The notes: generated by a model not told the origin, from the sequence alone. A stretch of 43,355 nucleotides of DNA from Flavonifractor plautii ATCC 29863 (GCF_000239295.1 NZ_JH417736.1:1-43355), one strand, 5' to 3'; shown: positions 1-8,236, numbered from the stretch's first letter. Numbers and translations are program-made.

Positions 1-49
1 CAGGGACCTCCATCTCCCCCATTGAGTCCCGTTCTATCCGGTAGTCCAT
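1..49 (-). CDS. Class II fumarase/aspartase family, N-terminal fragment
   Basis: Only the first 16 codons lie in the window; the gene runs off the left edge. The start ATG at 47-49 follows AAGGAG at 8 nt spacing, and the peptide begins MDYRIERDSMGEMEVP. The RIExDSMGxxxVP pattern is the N-terminal signature of class II fumarase and aspartate ammonia-lyase (fumarate + water = malate, or aspartate = fumarate + ammonia). The DSMG wording leans toward fumarase, but the two cannot be separated from 16 residues. It lies in the same direction as, and 87 bp after, the MmgE/PrpD gene, with a hairpin between. It could consume fumarate made by the neighbouring lyase (inference). Confidence 0.7.
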   Translation of the reverse strand, partial: MDYRIERDSMGEMEVP

Positions 50-101
50 ATGTGGCTCTCCTTTCCTTATTCGCTCATTTTAGATTATACGGGATGTGTC
101 A

Positions 102-132
102 AATCCCCCGGCCCAGAACGAGCCGGGGGATT
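102..132 (-). terminator. Hairpin after the MmgE/PrpD gene
   Basis: An 11-bp perfect stem (AATCCCCCGGC paired with GCCGGGGGATT) with a 9-nt loop begins 5 bp after the MmgE/PrpD stop codon. On the minus strand it is followed by only a short weak T stretch, so termination may be partial and let some readthrough into the fumarase-like gene. Confidence 0.55.
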
Positions 133-136
133 CGGG

Positions 137-1498
137 TCATCGGAGAATGGGAACGGTCTGGCGCATGAGATTGGTAACGGCATCATCCTTCAGCTTCCAG
201 AGGGTCCTGCATAACACACGCGCCTGCTCCTCACCCAATACCGGGCGGGTACAGCGCAGGAATTTCTCCTCCAGCGCCTGATCCGAAATGGGATCTGTCC
301 GGTGTCCCACGGGATAAATGCGCTCTGTATGGTACTCTGTGCCATCCAATAGGGTGACGGATACGAAGGCAGGTCCTACTCCCATATCCACCGGGAGCGC
401 ATCATACCGCTCCGCATGGCAAAGATGAGTGGCTTTTATAATCCGTTGGATATCGGGCCGGAAGATAATCTTCTCTGTATAATTGTCCGGCATGTTGTCC
501 AACCCGCTCAAATAGAGGGCCACCTGAAACCCAACGCTGAACTTGGCCTCATCTCCGGTTCTGGGTTCGGGCGTCACCAGCTCACGCAGAGCGGCCGCAC
601 TCAGTTCCACCCGGATGGAGGCGATGTCCTCTGGTTGAAAATGATGTACTTGCGCCAAATCAACAAAGGCATCCACTGCACGGTGGGTACTGCTACAGGA
701 GGGATACTGTTTAATCGCAAACCCGGGGGTGCAGACATCGTATCGGTTTCCCAGGGTCTTGTACCAGTCTGAACCAAACGGGTCAAAGCGAAGCCCGGAA
801 TACTCGTAGAGGTAGCCCTCCCGGCCGTCCAGGGCGGAGGAGGAGGCGGTACAGCCTTCCCGGGCCAGACAGGCCGCCAGAAGTCCATCCGCAGCCGCCT
901 TGCCGATATGAAGCGACTTGGTGTCCGTCCCGAAGTTCTCCCGCACACCAGCCGCCATGGAGGCGGCAATTCCCAGGCAGTTTACAAGTTCCTTTTCCTT
1001 CAATTTCAAAAGATACGCGGCGCCCGCGGCGGCTCCAACAATACCGGTAACACTGCTGGCATGCCATCCCCGCTCGTGGAGGGCGTGAGCGCAAAGACGC
1101 CCCAGCTTGCACTCCACCTCGGTGGCTACGGCGAATGCACGTATCAGTTCTTCGCCAGGGCTGTTCAATTCTTCCCCCAGTGCCAGCAGAGCGGGCAGCA
1201 CAGCCACGGTGGGGTGCCCCAGATTGGAGCTGGAGGTGTCATCCAACTCCAGCTCGTGGCCGCTGATACCGTTCAGGAACGCCGCATCTCGCGCGGAAAA
1301 GCCTCCGCCAATCCCCGCCAGAGTGGCTTTCCCGGCCCGCGGAATAACCCGCGCAGCTTTTTCTACCACCCCGGTACGGCTGCCAAGGACCATAGCCCCC
1401 ACAGTATCCAGAATAGAGCGGGTGCAGAGGTAGACCTCCTCCTCGCCCAGCGGTACTGGATGTTGAATAAAGTGTGCAAAGGCTTCTGACAGCGTCAT
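137..1498 (-). CDS. MmgE/PrpD family protein (epimerase or dehydratase)
   Basis: A full-length 453-residue MmgE/PrpD protein. Family landmarks are visible in order: HELELDDT near residue 82, GHPTVAVLPALLAL near 93, RGWHASSVTGIVGAAAG near 143, GTDTKSLHIGKAAADG near 190 and a KQYPSCSSTHRAVDAF block near 263. Characterised members include 2-methylcitrate dehydratase (PrpD), cis-aconitate decarboxylase and iminodisuccinate epimerase. No methylcitrate synthase or lyase is nearby, so a PrpD role is unsupported. The start overlaps the stop of the lyase gene by 4 nt (ATGA), implying translational coupling and a shared substrate. With a fumarase-superfamily lyase beside it, epimerisation of a succinylated amine is my preferred hypothesis. 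The family is certain; the substrate is not. Confidence 0.85.
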   Translation of the reverse strand: MTLSEAFAHFIQHPVPLGEEEVYLCTRSILDTVGAMVLGSRTGVVEKAARVIPRAGKATLAGIGGGFSARDAAFLNGISGHELELDDTSSSNLGHPTVAVLPALLALGEELNSPGEELIRAFAVATEVECKLGRLCAHALHERGWHASSVTGIVGAAAGAAYLLKLKEKELVNCLGIAASMAAGVRENFGTDTKSLHIGKAAADGLLAACLAREGCTASSSALDGREGYLYEYSGLRFDPFGSDWYKTLGNRYDVCTPGFAIKQYPSCSSTHRAVDAFVDLAQVHHFQPEDIASIRVELSAAALRELVTPEPRTGDEAKFSVGFQVALYLSGLDNMPDNYTEKIIFRPDIQRIIKATHLCHAERYDALPVDMGVGPAFVSVTLLDGTEYHTERIYPVGHRTDPISDQALEEKFLRCTRPVLGEEQARVLCRTLWKLKDDAVTNLMRQTVPILR

Positions 1499-3000
1499 GA
1501 CTCCTCCTCCCTAATTAATGCATCGGTCAGCTCCTCCAATCGGCTGGAGGCCCGCTTCAGTCGATCCCCTCGGGCCTTCCATTGACTGTCCAGCTCCTTC
1601 AGCCGTCCCCCTCCCCACTGGATCATTTCAGCCACACGTGCAGGACTGGGGCCTCCGATAAGGCTGCGGCGTTCCACATTCTGGACAGGATCCAGAGCGG
1701 CACGCAGCAGTTCCTCCGGCATGTCCACTTCTACCCCAAGCGCCTCCAGGCCCGCCCGGTGCAGGAGGTCCCGGCCAATTGCCTCACAGGGGATATGCTC
1801 CTCATGGGCCAGAAGCACCAGCCTGCCGACCAGCTTCTTGGCGGCCGCAAAGGACAGGCCCTGGCTGCGTACCAGCTCGTCTGCCAGCTCGGTCATGGTG
1901 GAAAAGCCTTTGCGGGTCATATCCAAAGCGCGCTCCCGATCCACCTCCAAAGTGCGTACAATCCCCTCCAGGAGATAGGCGCTGTCCATAACTCTCTGCG
2001 CGATTTCATAGTACAGGCTGACCACAAAGCCGGGCTCCCGCCCATTGCCTGGCGTATAGGCTTTCATGGTGTTGAACATCGTACTCAGGGCGCCATAGCT
2101 CCATTCCCCGGAATAGCGAAGTGTTTCCAGGGCCACGGGGTTGCGTTTTTGGGGCATGATGGTGCTGTAGGAGCAGTACTTCAAATTCAGGCGCGAGATG
2201 CCCACCTCTCCCATGTTCCACAACAGCAGGCTCTCCGCCATTCGGCCCACATTCTGGATAAAAATACACATGGCGCTGGCCGCCTCATAGGCGAAATCCA
2301 GGCTGGACGTGGCGTTCATAGAGTTCAGAAGCAGGCCGTCAAAGCCCAGCAGCTCGGCAACCCGCTCCCGGTTGATGGGAAAACCAGTCGTGGCGATGGC
2401 CGCGCCCCCCATAGGGCTCAGGTTGGTGTGGTCGTAGGCTGCCAGCAGGCGCTCCAGATCGCGGGCAAAGTTTTCGAACGCACTCAGATAGAAGTGCCCA
2501 AGTGTAACCGGCTGCGCATGCTGTGAGTGGTGTGTATAGCCCGGTATAATGGTATTTTTGTGCTCCTCTGCCTTTCGGAGCAGGGTATCCATCAGGAAGG
2601 AAACCGCTTCACACATATCCAGCAGTGTCTTTCTGGTATACATGCGTTCAATGGTCAAGTTCATATCATTGCGGGAACGGCCGGTGTGGAACTTTCCGCC
2701 TACTTCTATCCCCAGTTCCTCAATCAGCCATTCCTCCAGATTGGAGAAGAGATCCGTTAGGCCCGGCCGGCGGCCTGTAGCATCCGGTCCCGCGGCCAGG
2801 AGCTTACGCAGAGCCGCAGAAATGGCTCTGGCCTCCTTGTGTGTCAGTATGCCCTGCTCCCAAAGCATGCGGACGTGGGCAAAATGGTTTTCCATCTGCA
2901 TGGGGAAGGAAAGCTTGTCCTCCTGAATGGTGTCCTCCGTATGACGGTTCAGAATGACCATATCCCGGCCGTCATATTTGCTGCGCTCCGCTTCTGTCAT
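1495..3000 (-). CDS. Argininosuccinate lyase-like enzyme (fumarase superfamily)
   Basis: A 501-residue member of the aspartase/fumarase superfamily that eliminates fumarate from a succinylated amine. It carries the ASL block GGKFHTGRSRNDMN, a variant GYTHHSQHAQPVTLGH block, and the signature loop YSTIMPQKRNP that holds the catalytic Ser and Lys. In canonical ASL the loop reads GSSxMPQKKNP, so the Gly before the catalytic Ser is Tyr here, and the sequence is clearly divergent. No arginine biosynthesis genes are nearby; it sits in a sigma-54 operon between an NhaC-type carrier and an MmgE/PrpD protein. A catabolic C-N lyase acting on an N-succinyl amino acid or aminopolycarboxylate is likelier than a biosynthetic ASL. 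The ATG at 3000 was chosen because AAGGAG lies 12 nt upstream; the frame is open further, into the preceding gene. Confidence 0.82.
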   Translation of the reverse strand: MTEAERSKYDGRDMVILNRHTEDTIQEDKLSFPMQMENHFAHVRMLWEQGILTHKEARAISAALRKLLAAGPDATGRRPGLTDLFSNLEEWLIEELGIEVGGKFHTGRSRNDMNLTIERMYTRKTLLDMCEAVSFLMDTLLRKAEEHKNTIIPGYTHHSQHAQPVTLGHFYLSAFENFARDLERLLAAYDHTNLSPMGGAAIATTGFPINRERVAELLGFDGLLLNSMNATSSLDFAYEAASAMCIFIQNVGRMAESLLLWNMGEVGISRLNLKYCSYSTIMPQKRNPVALETLRYSGEWSYGALSTMFNTMKAYTPGNGREPGFVVSLYYEIAQRVMDSAYLLEGIVRTLEVDRERALDMTRKGFSTMTELADELVRSQGLSFAAAKKLVGRLVLLAHEEHIPCEAIGRDLLHRAGLEALGVEVDMPEELLRAALDPVQNVERRSLIGGPSPARVAEMIQWGGGRLKELDSQWKARGDRLKRASSRLEELTDALIREEES

Positions 3001-3032
3001 ATCGCAATCATACTCCTTTTTCTCATGCGTTG

Positions 3033-4550
3033 TTACTTGGACTCCGCGGCCTTCACTCCCCACAGCCTGCAGGAGAGGAGGTAAAATACGATCAGCAGAG
3101 CCAGGGCGACCACCAGCATAATCCAGATATTTGCATTGGTGAAGCCCAGAATCAGGTAGGCCACAAAGCTGGCCAGCGCCGCGATTCCCGCATAGGGGAG
3201 TTGGGTACGGGTGTGCTCCAGCAGATCACATCCGGCAGCCATTGCGGACATCACCGTCGTATCGGAAATGGGCGAGCAGTGGTCGCCAAACAGGCAGCCG
3301 GACAGCACCGCGCCAATTGTCATGGGGATGGACACCCCAAAACCGACGGCCATATTGATGCCGATCGGAAGCAGGATCGCCATGGCCCCCCACGAAGTAC
3401 CTGTGGCAAAGGAGATAATGACGCCCACCAGGAACAGCAGGGCGGGTACCACATGCGGAGTGATCAGCCCCAGCGTGGAATCCACAATAAACTGAGAGGT
3501 TCCAAGATCCTTGCAGACAGAGCCCACGCCCCAGGCCAGGACCACGACGACCAGGACGGAGCCCATCTTTTGAATACCGCCGATGAACACGTCGAAGGTT
3601 TCCTTAAAGCTCATCAACTTCTGGGCCGTAATCATAATCATACATACGATAGAGGCCAGCAGATAACCGGAGGTCAGAGCAATGCGGATTTTGGAGCCGG
3701 GAATGTTCTGGAACGGGAACCCCCAACTGACAAACATCACTAGGATGGTCCCCAACAGGATCACCAGGGGCAGGATCATATTCCAGGGAGACACCTTCTT
3801 GTCATCGGATACCAGGATGGCCTCGTCGTCCGAGATGTTCTGCGGCAGTCCCAGACGCGCCTGCTCCTCCGCCTTGGCCATGAATCCAAAGTCGTGTCTG
3901 CCAAACGCCACAATTGGAATCAGGAAGAGTGCGAGAATGGAGTAAAATTGATAGGGAATCGCCGCCATGAAGGTGGAGGCGTCAGAGCCGTTGATGCCGA
4001 GCGTTTCAAACTCGGTCGCAATAATGCTCATGATATAGACGCCCCAGCCGGTGATGGGAATCAGAATACAGACTGGTGAGGAGGTGGAGTCCAAAATATA
4101 GGACAGCTTTGCCCTGGATGCCTTGAGACGGTCAAAGATGGGGCGGAACATGGGCCCCAGAATGAGGCTGTTGCCAGAGTCGGAAAAGAAGATGACCAGC
4201 CCGCCCAGCCAGGCCGCCAGCTGCGCTTTTACTTTGCTGTTGACGCTGTTTGCCACGGCCTTTGCAAATGCCCGTGCCCCGCCGGATTTCTCGATCAGGG
4301 CTACAAAGCCGCCCACGGTCGCCATCATTACGATCGTCTGGGGATTGTTGTCTGTCGCCAGATCGACAAACAGATAGTCGCTGAACAGGTGCTGCAGGGA
4401 GAGCCAGGGGTTGGCGCCCACTTGGATCATGATGCCGAGGAACAGGCTGATTGCCAGGGAGAGCACTACGTTGCGGGTGGCAAAGGCCAGCACGACTGCT
4501 ACAACAGCCGGAATGAGAGACAGCCAGCCATAGTTGATGACTTCTTCCAT
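3033..4550 (-). CDS. NhaC-family Na+/H+ or organic anion antiporter
   Basis: A 505-residue polytopic membrane protein with roughly a dozen hydrophobic segments and no signal peptide. It matches the NhaC ion-transporter family: an N-terminal ATRNVVLSLAISLFLG segment, a conserved FFSDSGNSLILGP stretch near residue 120, and a GTSWGAMAILLPIG stretch near 378 followed by LFGDHCSPISDTT. The family contains Na+/H+ antiporters but also the malate/lactate exchanger MleN, so it may carry the organic acid used by the next two genes. It is first in the operon, with AGGAGG 5 nt before its ATG. A sigma-54 promoter and activator-type boxes lie directly upstream. Substrate unknown. Confidence 0.85.
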   Translation of the reverse strand: MEEVINYGWLSLIPAVVAVVLAFATRNVVLSLAISLFLGIMIQVGANPWLSLQHLFSDYLFVDLATDNNPQTIVMMATVGGFVALIEKSGGARAFAKAVANSVNSKVKAQLAAWLGGLVIFFSDSGNSLILGPMFRPIFDRLKASRAKLSYILDSTSSPVCILIPITGWGVYIMSIIATEFETLGINGSDASTFMAAIPYQFYSILALFLIPIVAFGRHDFGFMAKAEEQARLGLPQNISDDEAILVSDDKKVSPWNMILPLVILLGTILVMFVSWGFPFQNIPGSKIRIALTSGYLLASIVCMIMITAQKLMSFKETFDVFIGGIQKMGSVLVVVVLAWGVGSVCKDLGTSQFIVDSTLGLITPHVVPALLFLVGVIISFATGTSWGAMAILLPIGINMAVGFGVSIPMTIGAVLSGCLFGDHCSPISDTTVMSAMAAGCDLLEHTRTQLPYAGIAALASFVAYLILGFTNANIWIMLVVALALLIVFYLLSCRLWGVKAAESK

Positions 4551-4566
4551 AAGAACCTCCTATTCT

Positions 4567-4599
4567 TCACGTATGATGGTTCAGTCTTCCATAATGCAC
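4567..4599 (-). CDS. Possible 10-residue leader peptide ahead of the NhaC-type gene
   Basis: A GTG codon preceded by AAGGAGG at 7 nt opens a 10-codon frame (MHYGRLNHHT) ending in TGA 17 nt before the antiporter ATG. It lies at the very 5' end of the mRNA predicted from the sigma-54 promoter. The ribosome site is stronger than most real ones in the window. It has two adjacent His codons but no obvious attenuator hairpin. It may instead act only as a ribosome standby site. Speculative. Confidence 0.25.
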   Translation of the reverse strand: MHYGRLNHHT

Positions 4600-4627
4600 C
4601 GGGTTACCTCCTTCTTTCTTTTAATAG

Positions 4628-4643
4628 TGCAAACCGTGTGCCA
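4628..4643 (-). promoter_or_regulatory. Sigma-54 (-24/-12) promoter of the NhaC/lyase/PrpD operon
   Basis: On the minus strand the sequence reads TGGCACACGGTTTGCA, a perfect match to TGGCAC-N5-TTGCA. There are exactly 10 nt between the GG (-24) and GC (-12) dinucleotides. Predicted transcription starts near 4617, about 67 nt before the antiporter ATG. A sigma-54 activator gene lies immediately upstream. Confidence 0.85.
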
Positions 4644-4722
4644 AATAAATTTACATTATCAGGGAAATTAACAGCATCTTTCTCATATTAAGATCACAGG
4701 GAAGCAAAAAATCAATGTTATA

Positions 4723-4831
4723 AGAGCGACAGGCGACGAATTTTCGTCGCCTGTCGCTCTCAATCATAGGTTGTATACGGTTCAACGTCGCCTTATTGAC
4801 AATTATTCGTCTTAAATGACAATTTTTTGTC
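4723..4831. promoter_or_regulatory. Three GAC-N8-GTC boxes, candidate activator binding sites
   Basis: Three 14-bp boxes share GAC(G/A)A(A/T)T(T/A)TT(C/T)GTC. They lie at 4735-4748, 4798-4811 and 4818-4831, with centres 63 and 20 bp apart (about 6 and 2 helical turns), so they face the same side of the DNA. The first is the core of a perfect 18-bp inverted repeat (4723-4740 and 4743-4760). They sit about 110-195 bp upstream of the -12 element, the usual range for sigma-54 enhancers; the third overlaps the activator's stop codon. The repeat lacks a T-tract, so it is not a convincing terminator. Confidence 0.65.
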
Positions 4832-6227
4832 ATTCAATCATTAACCCATACTTACGAATCTTATACTGCAGCGTGGTTCTCGGGATCTGCAGAAGTGCCG
4901 CCGCCTCCACAATTTTGCCGCCACAGGACATCAATGCCTGCAAAATCAGTTTTTTCTCATACAAGCCCATAGTTTCCGGCAGTGAAAGCGTTGGCTCCGT
5001 ATTCTTCTGATGAATTTCCGGAGGCTCCCTCATGGTCAAATAAGCGGGCAGGTGCTCCAGAGAGAGCACGCTTCCCTCTCCCAAAACATTGAGTGCCGCT
5101 TCAATGGCATGCTCCAACTCCCGCACATTGCCGTGCCATCTGCAATTGCTCAGAAAAAGAATCGTCTCCTGGGCCATCTGGGGGACCGGCCGGCCTAACA
5201 CCCTGCTGTACTTATAAAGGAAATACTCGGATAGCAACGGGATATCGTCCGGCCGCTGGTTCAGGGGTGGAATCGCCAATGTCACGGTGTTGAGGCGATA
5301 CAGCAGATCGGGACGCAATTCTCCATTCCGCACCAACTCATCGGGTGGACAGTTGGAGGAGGAGACGATACGAACGTCAACCGCAATAGGCTGTGTACTT
5401 CCCAACGGCATGACCTGTTTTTCCTGAAGCACTCTCAGCAGCTTTGCCTGGAGATTGAGCGGCATGGAGTTAATCTCGTCCAAATACAGAGTTCCCCCAT
5501 CCGCCTCCTGAAAAAGGCCTTTTCGGTTTTCCGCCCCGGTAAAGGCCCCCTTCCGGGAGCCAAAAAGCAGTCCTTCCAAAATACTCTCGGGCAGAGCGGC
5601 GCAGTTTACCGCCACAAAAGGCTTGGCCTTCCGATAGCTGGCATTGTGGAGCGAGGACGCTACCAACTCCTTGCCGGTTCCCGTCTCTCCACAAATCAAT
5701 ACAGAGGATGTGCTGTTGGCTACCTTTCCAATCGTCTCCTTTAAACGGAGCATCCCTGAATTTTGGGTTATGATATCGGTCAAGCTGTAGCGGGCCGCGG
5801 CACTGCGGGGGGCAGGCGGAGTCTGACTGGGCGGTACGGGGTGAATACGATTGTCAATATGTGTGATGTCTCGTGAAATTTCCACGGCACCTACAATTTT
5901 GCCCCGAAAAATAATCGGAAAATTCAGATTGTTGCATACCGTTTTCCTGCCCTGGAGATTCCATGCCTCCTGATTTTCAATGTATATAATTTTTCCGGTA
6001 TGAAGAACCTGCAGCAGCGTGCTGTCTTCCGGACTTAAAGAGGGGAAGAGCTCCAGCAAGTTCTTGCCCAGCGCCCACTGATTATGAGCCAGATTCTCTT
6101 CATCCGTATAGCGTGGATTAAACCTCTGCTTTGCAATAATTCTCCCCGTGCTGTCAATGACGGTGACAGAATCCACATAGTTCAAATTTTCACTCAGCCA
6201 TCGCATGGCGATTTCCTTGGTGTCCAC
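4830..6227 (-). CDS. Sigma-54-dependent transcriptional activator (PAS-AAA-Fis)
   Basis: An activator of 465 residues. A PAS-like sensor covers about residues 15-125 (SVTVIDSTGRIIA through IVGAVEISRDIT). The AAA+ domain has Walker A GETGTGKE near 180, the sigma-54 contact loop GAFTGA near 227 and Walker B TLYLDEI near 246. A Fis-type helix-turn-helix (AAALLQIPRTTLQYKIRKYG) ends the protein. There is no receiver domain, so it probably senses a small ligand. The usual ESELFG before the loop is EGLLFG here, but GAFTGA is intact. GTG at 6227 was chosen because GAGGAGG lies 8 nt upstream and a good -35/-10 promoter lies just before it; ATG at 6206 is possible. It most likely drives the adjacent NhaC/lyase/PrpD operon. 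Confidence 0.9.
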   Translation of the reverse strand: MDTKEIAMRWLSENLNYVDSVTVIDSTGRIIAKQRFNPRYTDEENLAHNQWALGKNLLELFPSLSPEDSTLLQVLHTGKIIYIENQEAWNLQGRKTVCNNLNFPIIFRGKIVGAVEISRDITHIDNRIHPVPPSQTPPAPRSAAARYSLTDIITQNSGMLRLKETIGKVANSTSSVLICGETGTGKELVASSLHNASYRKAKPFVAVNCAALPESILEGLLFGSRKGAFTGAENRKGLFQEADGGTLYLDEINSMPLNLQAKLLRVLQEKQVMPLGSTQPIAVDVRIVSSSNCPPDELVRNGELRPDLLYRLNTVTLAIPPLNQRPDDIPLLSEYFLYKYSRVLGRPVPQMAQETILFLSNCRWHGNVRELEHAIEAALNVLGEGSVLSLEHLPAYLTMREPPEIHQKNTEPTLSLPETMGLYEKKLILQALMSCGGKIVEAAALLQIPRTTLQYKIRKYGLMIE

Positions 6228-6278
6228 GCCTTCAGCCTCCTCTGCTTTGCAAATAAACAGTTCTGCTCCTTTCCCGCT

Positions 6279-6307
6279 ATCATAGCATAGACCCAACACA
6301 GCGGCAA
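6279..6307 (-). promoter_or_regulatory. Vegetative promoter of the first sigma-54 activator
   Basis: Reading the minus strand, TTGCCG (6302-6307), a 17-bp spacer and TATGAT (6279-6284), with TG one base before the -10 (extended -10). The start would be near 6272, giving a 45-nt leader before the GTG at 6227. This argues against the longer open frame that begins at 6314. Confidence 0.55.
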
Positions 6308-6455
6308 GCCTCACGCCTGCACTTCTGTCAACTTTACCTATTCCACCGATGGTATGTCAGCCATGAGACCATACAAGTACCGGTATGGTTGGCCGCGGAG
6401 GCGCTTTTGGACTCCGGATGCGTCGCGCATATGTGGGAATCTGAAAAGGAAAAGA

Positions 6456-6489
6456 AACCCCGCCGGAACCCAAGGATTCCGGCGGGGTT
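6456..6489 (-). terminator. Intrinsic terminator of the tct/dehydratase operon
   Basis: A 13-bp stem (AACCCCGCCGGAA / TTCCGGCGGGGTT) with an 8-nt loop lies 34 nt after the IlvD/Edd stop. On the minus strand it is followed by TTTCTTTTCC. It is flanked by A-rich sequence on the other side. The rest of 6315-6450 shows nothing recognisable beyond the promoter noted above. Confidence 0.85.
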
Positions 6490-6523
6490 CTGGTCTCAAC
6501 GAAAACCCACTCACTGACAGGCG

Positions 6524-8224
6524 CTATTTCTCCAGCTCGATAATGGCGCCGCGGTCCGCAGAGCTGACGTGGGCGGCGTATTTGGCCAGAGCCGGGCCGC
6601 GTGGCTTGACCAGAGGCTTCCAGACGGCCCGGCGGCGCTCAAGCTCCTCCGGGGAGACCTTCAGCTCAAGGCGGCGGGCCGCGATGTCAATGAAAATTTC
6701 ATCGCCGTCCTCCACCAGGGCGATGGGGCCGCCAGCGGCCGCCTCCGGGGAGATATGCCCGATGCAGGGGCCATGTGTGGCGCCGGAGAAGCGCCCGTCG
6801 GTGACCAAGGCGCAGTCCTCGTCCATACCCCGGCCCATGATGAGGGCGGTGGTGGAGAGCATCTCCCGCATGCCGGGCCCCCCCTTGGGGCCCTCATACC
6901 GGATGACCAGGACGGTGCCCTTCTCAATGGTCCCGGCGCTCACCGCCGCGTCCGCCTCCTCCATGGAATTGAACACCCGCGCCCGGCCGGAGAACCGGTA
7001 CATGGAGGGCTTGACACCCGACTGCTTTACCACAGCCCCGTCGGGGGCCAGGCTTCCGCAGAGCACGGCAATGCCGCCCTCCGGCTTCTGGGGGTGCTCC
7101 ATGGTGCGGATCACGTCGTTCTCCACAGGCTCCACGGCGTCCAGCATCTGACCCAGGGTCTTTCCTGCGACGGTCATCACGTCCCGGTGGAGCTTGGGCT
7201 CCACGTTTTTCAGCACCGCCGGAATGCCGCCGCAGGCGTCCATGGAGACGATGGGGTATTTGCCGGAGGGCTGGAGGTTACATACGAAGGGCACCTCCCG
7301 GCTGATGCGGTCGAAGTCGTCCAGTGTCAGCTCCACGCCGGCCTCGTGAGCGATGGCCAGCAGGTGGAGCACCAGATTGGTGGAGGAGCCGGTGGCCATG
7401 GCCCCCGCCACGCCGTTGAGCAAAGCCTCCCGCGTGAGGATTTGCCGGGGGGTGATGCCCCGGCGCAGCAGCTCCATGACCTGCCGGCCGGACTGCTTGG
7501 CGATGCGCTTGCGGCGGTTGGACACCGCCGGAGCGGTGCCGCAGCCGGGCAGGGACATGCCCAGCACCTCTGTGAGCATACACATGGAGTTGGCGGTACC
7601 CAGGTGGGCGCAGCTTCCCACGGTGGGCAGGGCGGCCTCCTCGGCCTTCTTCATCTCTTCCACGGTACAGCTCCCCTGCTCCACCCGGCCGGGGAATTCC
7701 CGCAGCTCACTGGAGCAAAACAGAGGGTTGCCGCCCACGTTGCCGGGCAGCATGGGGCCGCCGGTGACCACGATGGCGGGGATGTCCAGCCGGGCGGCGG
7801 CCATGAGCATGCCGGGTATGATCTTGTCGCAGCCGGGGATGAGCACCATGGCGTCAAAGTGGTGGGCCTGCACCACCATTTCGATGGAGTCGGCGATGAG
7901 ATCCCGGCTGGGCAGAGGGTAGCGCATACCGCAGTGGCCCTGGCACAGGCCGTCGCAGATGGCGATGGTGCCGGTTTCGCGGGGGATGCCGCCCCCCTCC
8001 AGGATGCCGTATTTCACCTGCTCGGCCAGTTCCCGCATGTGCATGTGGCCGGGAACCATCTCGCTGAAGGAGTTGATCACCGCCACAAAGGGCTTTTTCA
8101 TGTCCTCCTCGTCCATGCCGGTGGCGTAGAGCAGGGCCCGTTGGCCGGTGCGGGCCACGCCGTTGGTCAGCTCACTGCTGGCCAGGCCGGGGTTCTTGAG
8201 CTGAAAGTCCCAGTCACAATCCAT
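6524..8224 (-). CDS. IlvD/Edd family dehydratase, probably acting on a sugar acid
   Basis: A 566-residue member of the IlvD/Edd family of iron-sulfur dehydratases, which convert 2,3-dihydroxy acids to 2-keto-3-deoxy acids. Cluster and metal-site motifs are present: CDGLCQGHCGMRYPLPSRD near residue 90, LIPGCDKIIPGM near 127 and SMDACGGIP in the middle. The C-terminal half has the usual GGPGMREM and TDGRFSGATHGPCIGHISPEA blocks. There are no branched-chain amino acid genes around it. It is the last gene of an operon with a tripartite tricarboxylate transporter and an altronate dehydratase, so a pentonate or hexonate dehydratase is likelier than dihydroxy-acid dehydratase. The start has GGGAGG 5 nt upstream; the gap from the previous gene is 12 nt. 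Confidence 0.88.
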   Translation of the reverse strand: MDCDWDFQLKNPGLASSELTNGVARTGQRALLYATGMDEEDMKKPFVAVINSFSEMVPGHMHMRELAEQVKYGILEGGGIPRETGTIAICDGLCQGHCGMRYPLPSRDLIADSIEMVVQAHHFDAMVLIPGCDKIIPGMLMAAARLDIPAIVVTGGPMLPGNVGGNPLFCSSELREFPGRVEQGSCTVEEMKKAEEAALPTVGSCAHLGTANSMCMLTEVLGMSLPGCGTAPAVSNRRKRIAKQSGRQVMELLRRGITPRQILTREALLNGVAGAMATGSSTNLVLHLLAIAHEAGVELTLDDFDRISREVPFVCNLQPSGKYPIVSMDACGGIPAVLKNVEPKLHRDVMTVAGKTLGQMLDAVEPVENDVIRTMEHPQKPEGGIAVLCGSLAPDGAVVKQSGVKPSMYRFSGRARVFNSMEEADAAVSAGTIEKGTVLVIRYEGPKGGPGMREMLSTTALIMGRGMDEDCALVTDGRFSGATHGPCIGHISPEAAAGGPIALVEDGDEIFIDIAARRLELKVSPEELERRRAVWKPLVKPRGPALAKYAAHVSSADRGAIIELEK

Positions 8225-8236
8225 ATCCGCCTCCCA

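Noticed and set aside
4723-4760. The 18-bp inverted repeat as terminator of the activator gene
   Set aside because: No T-tract follows on the minus strand; its core matches two other boxes, so a binding site is more likely.
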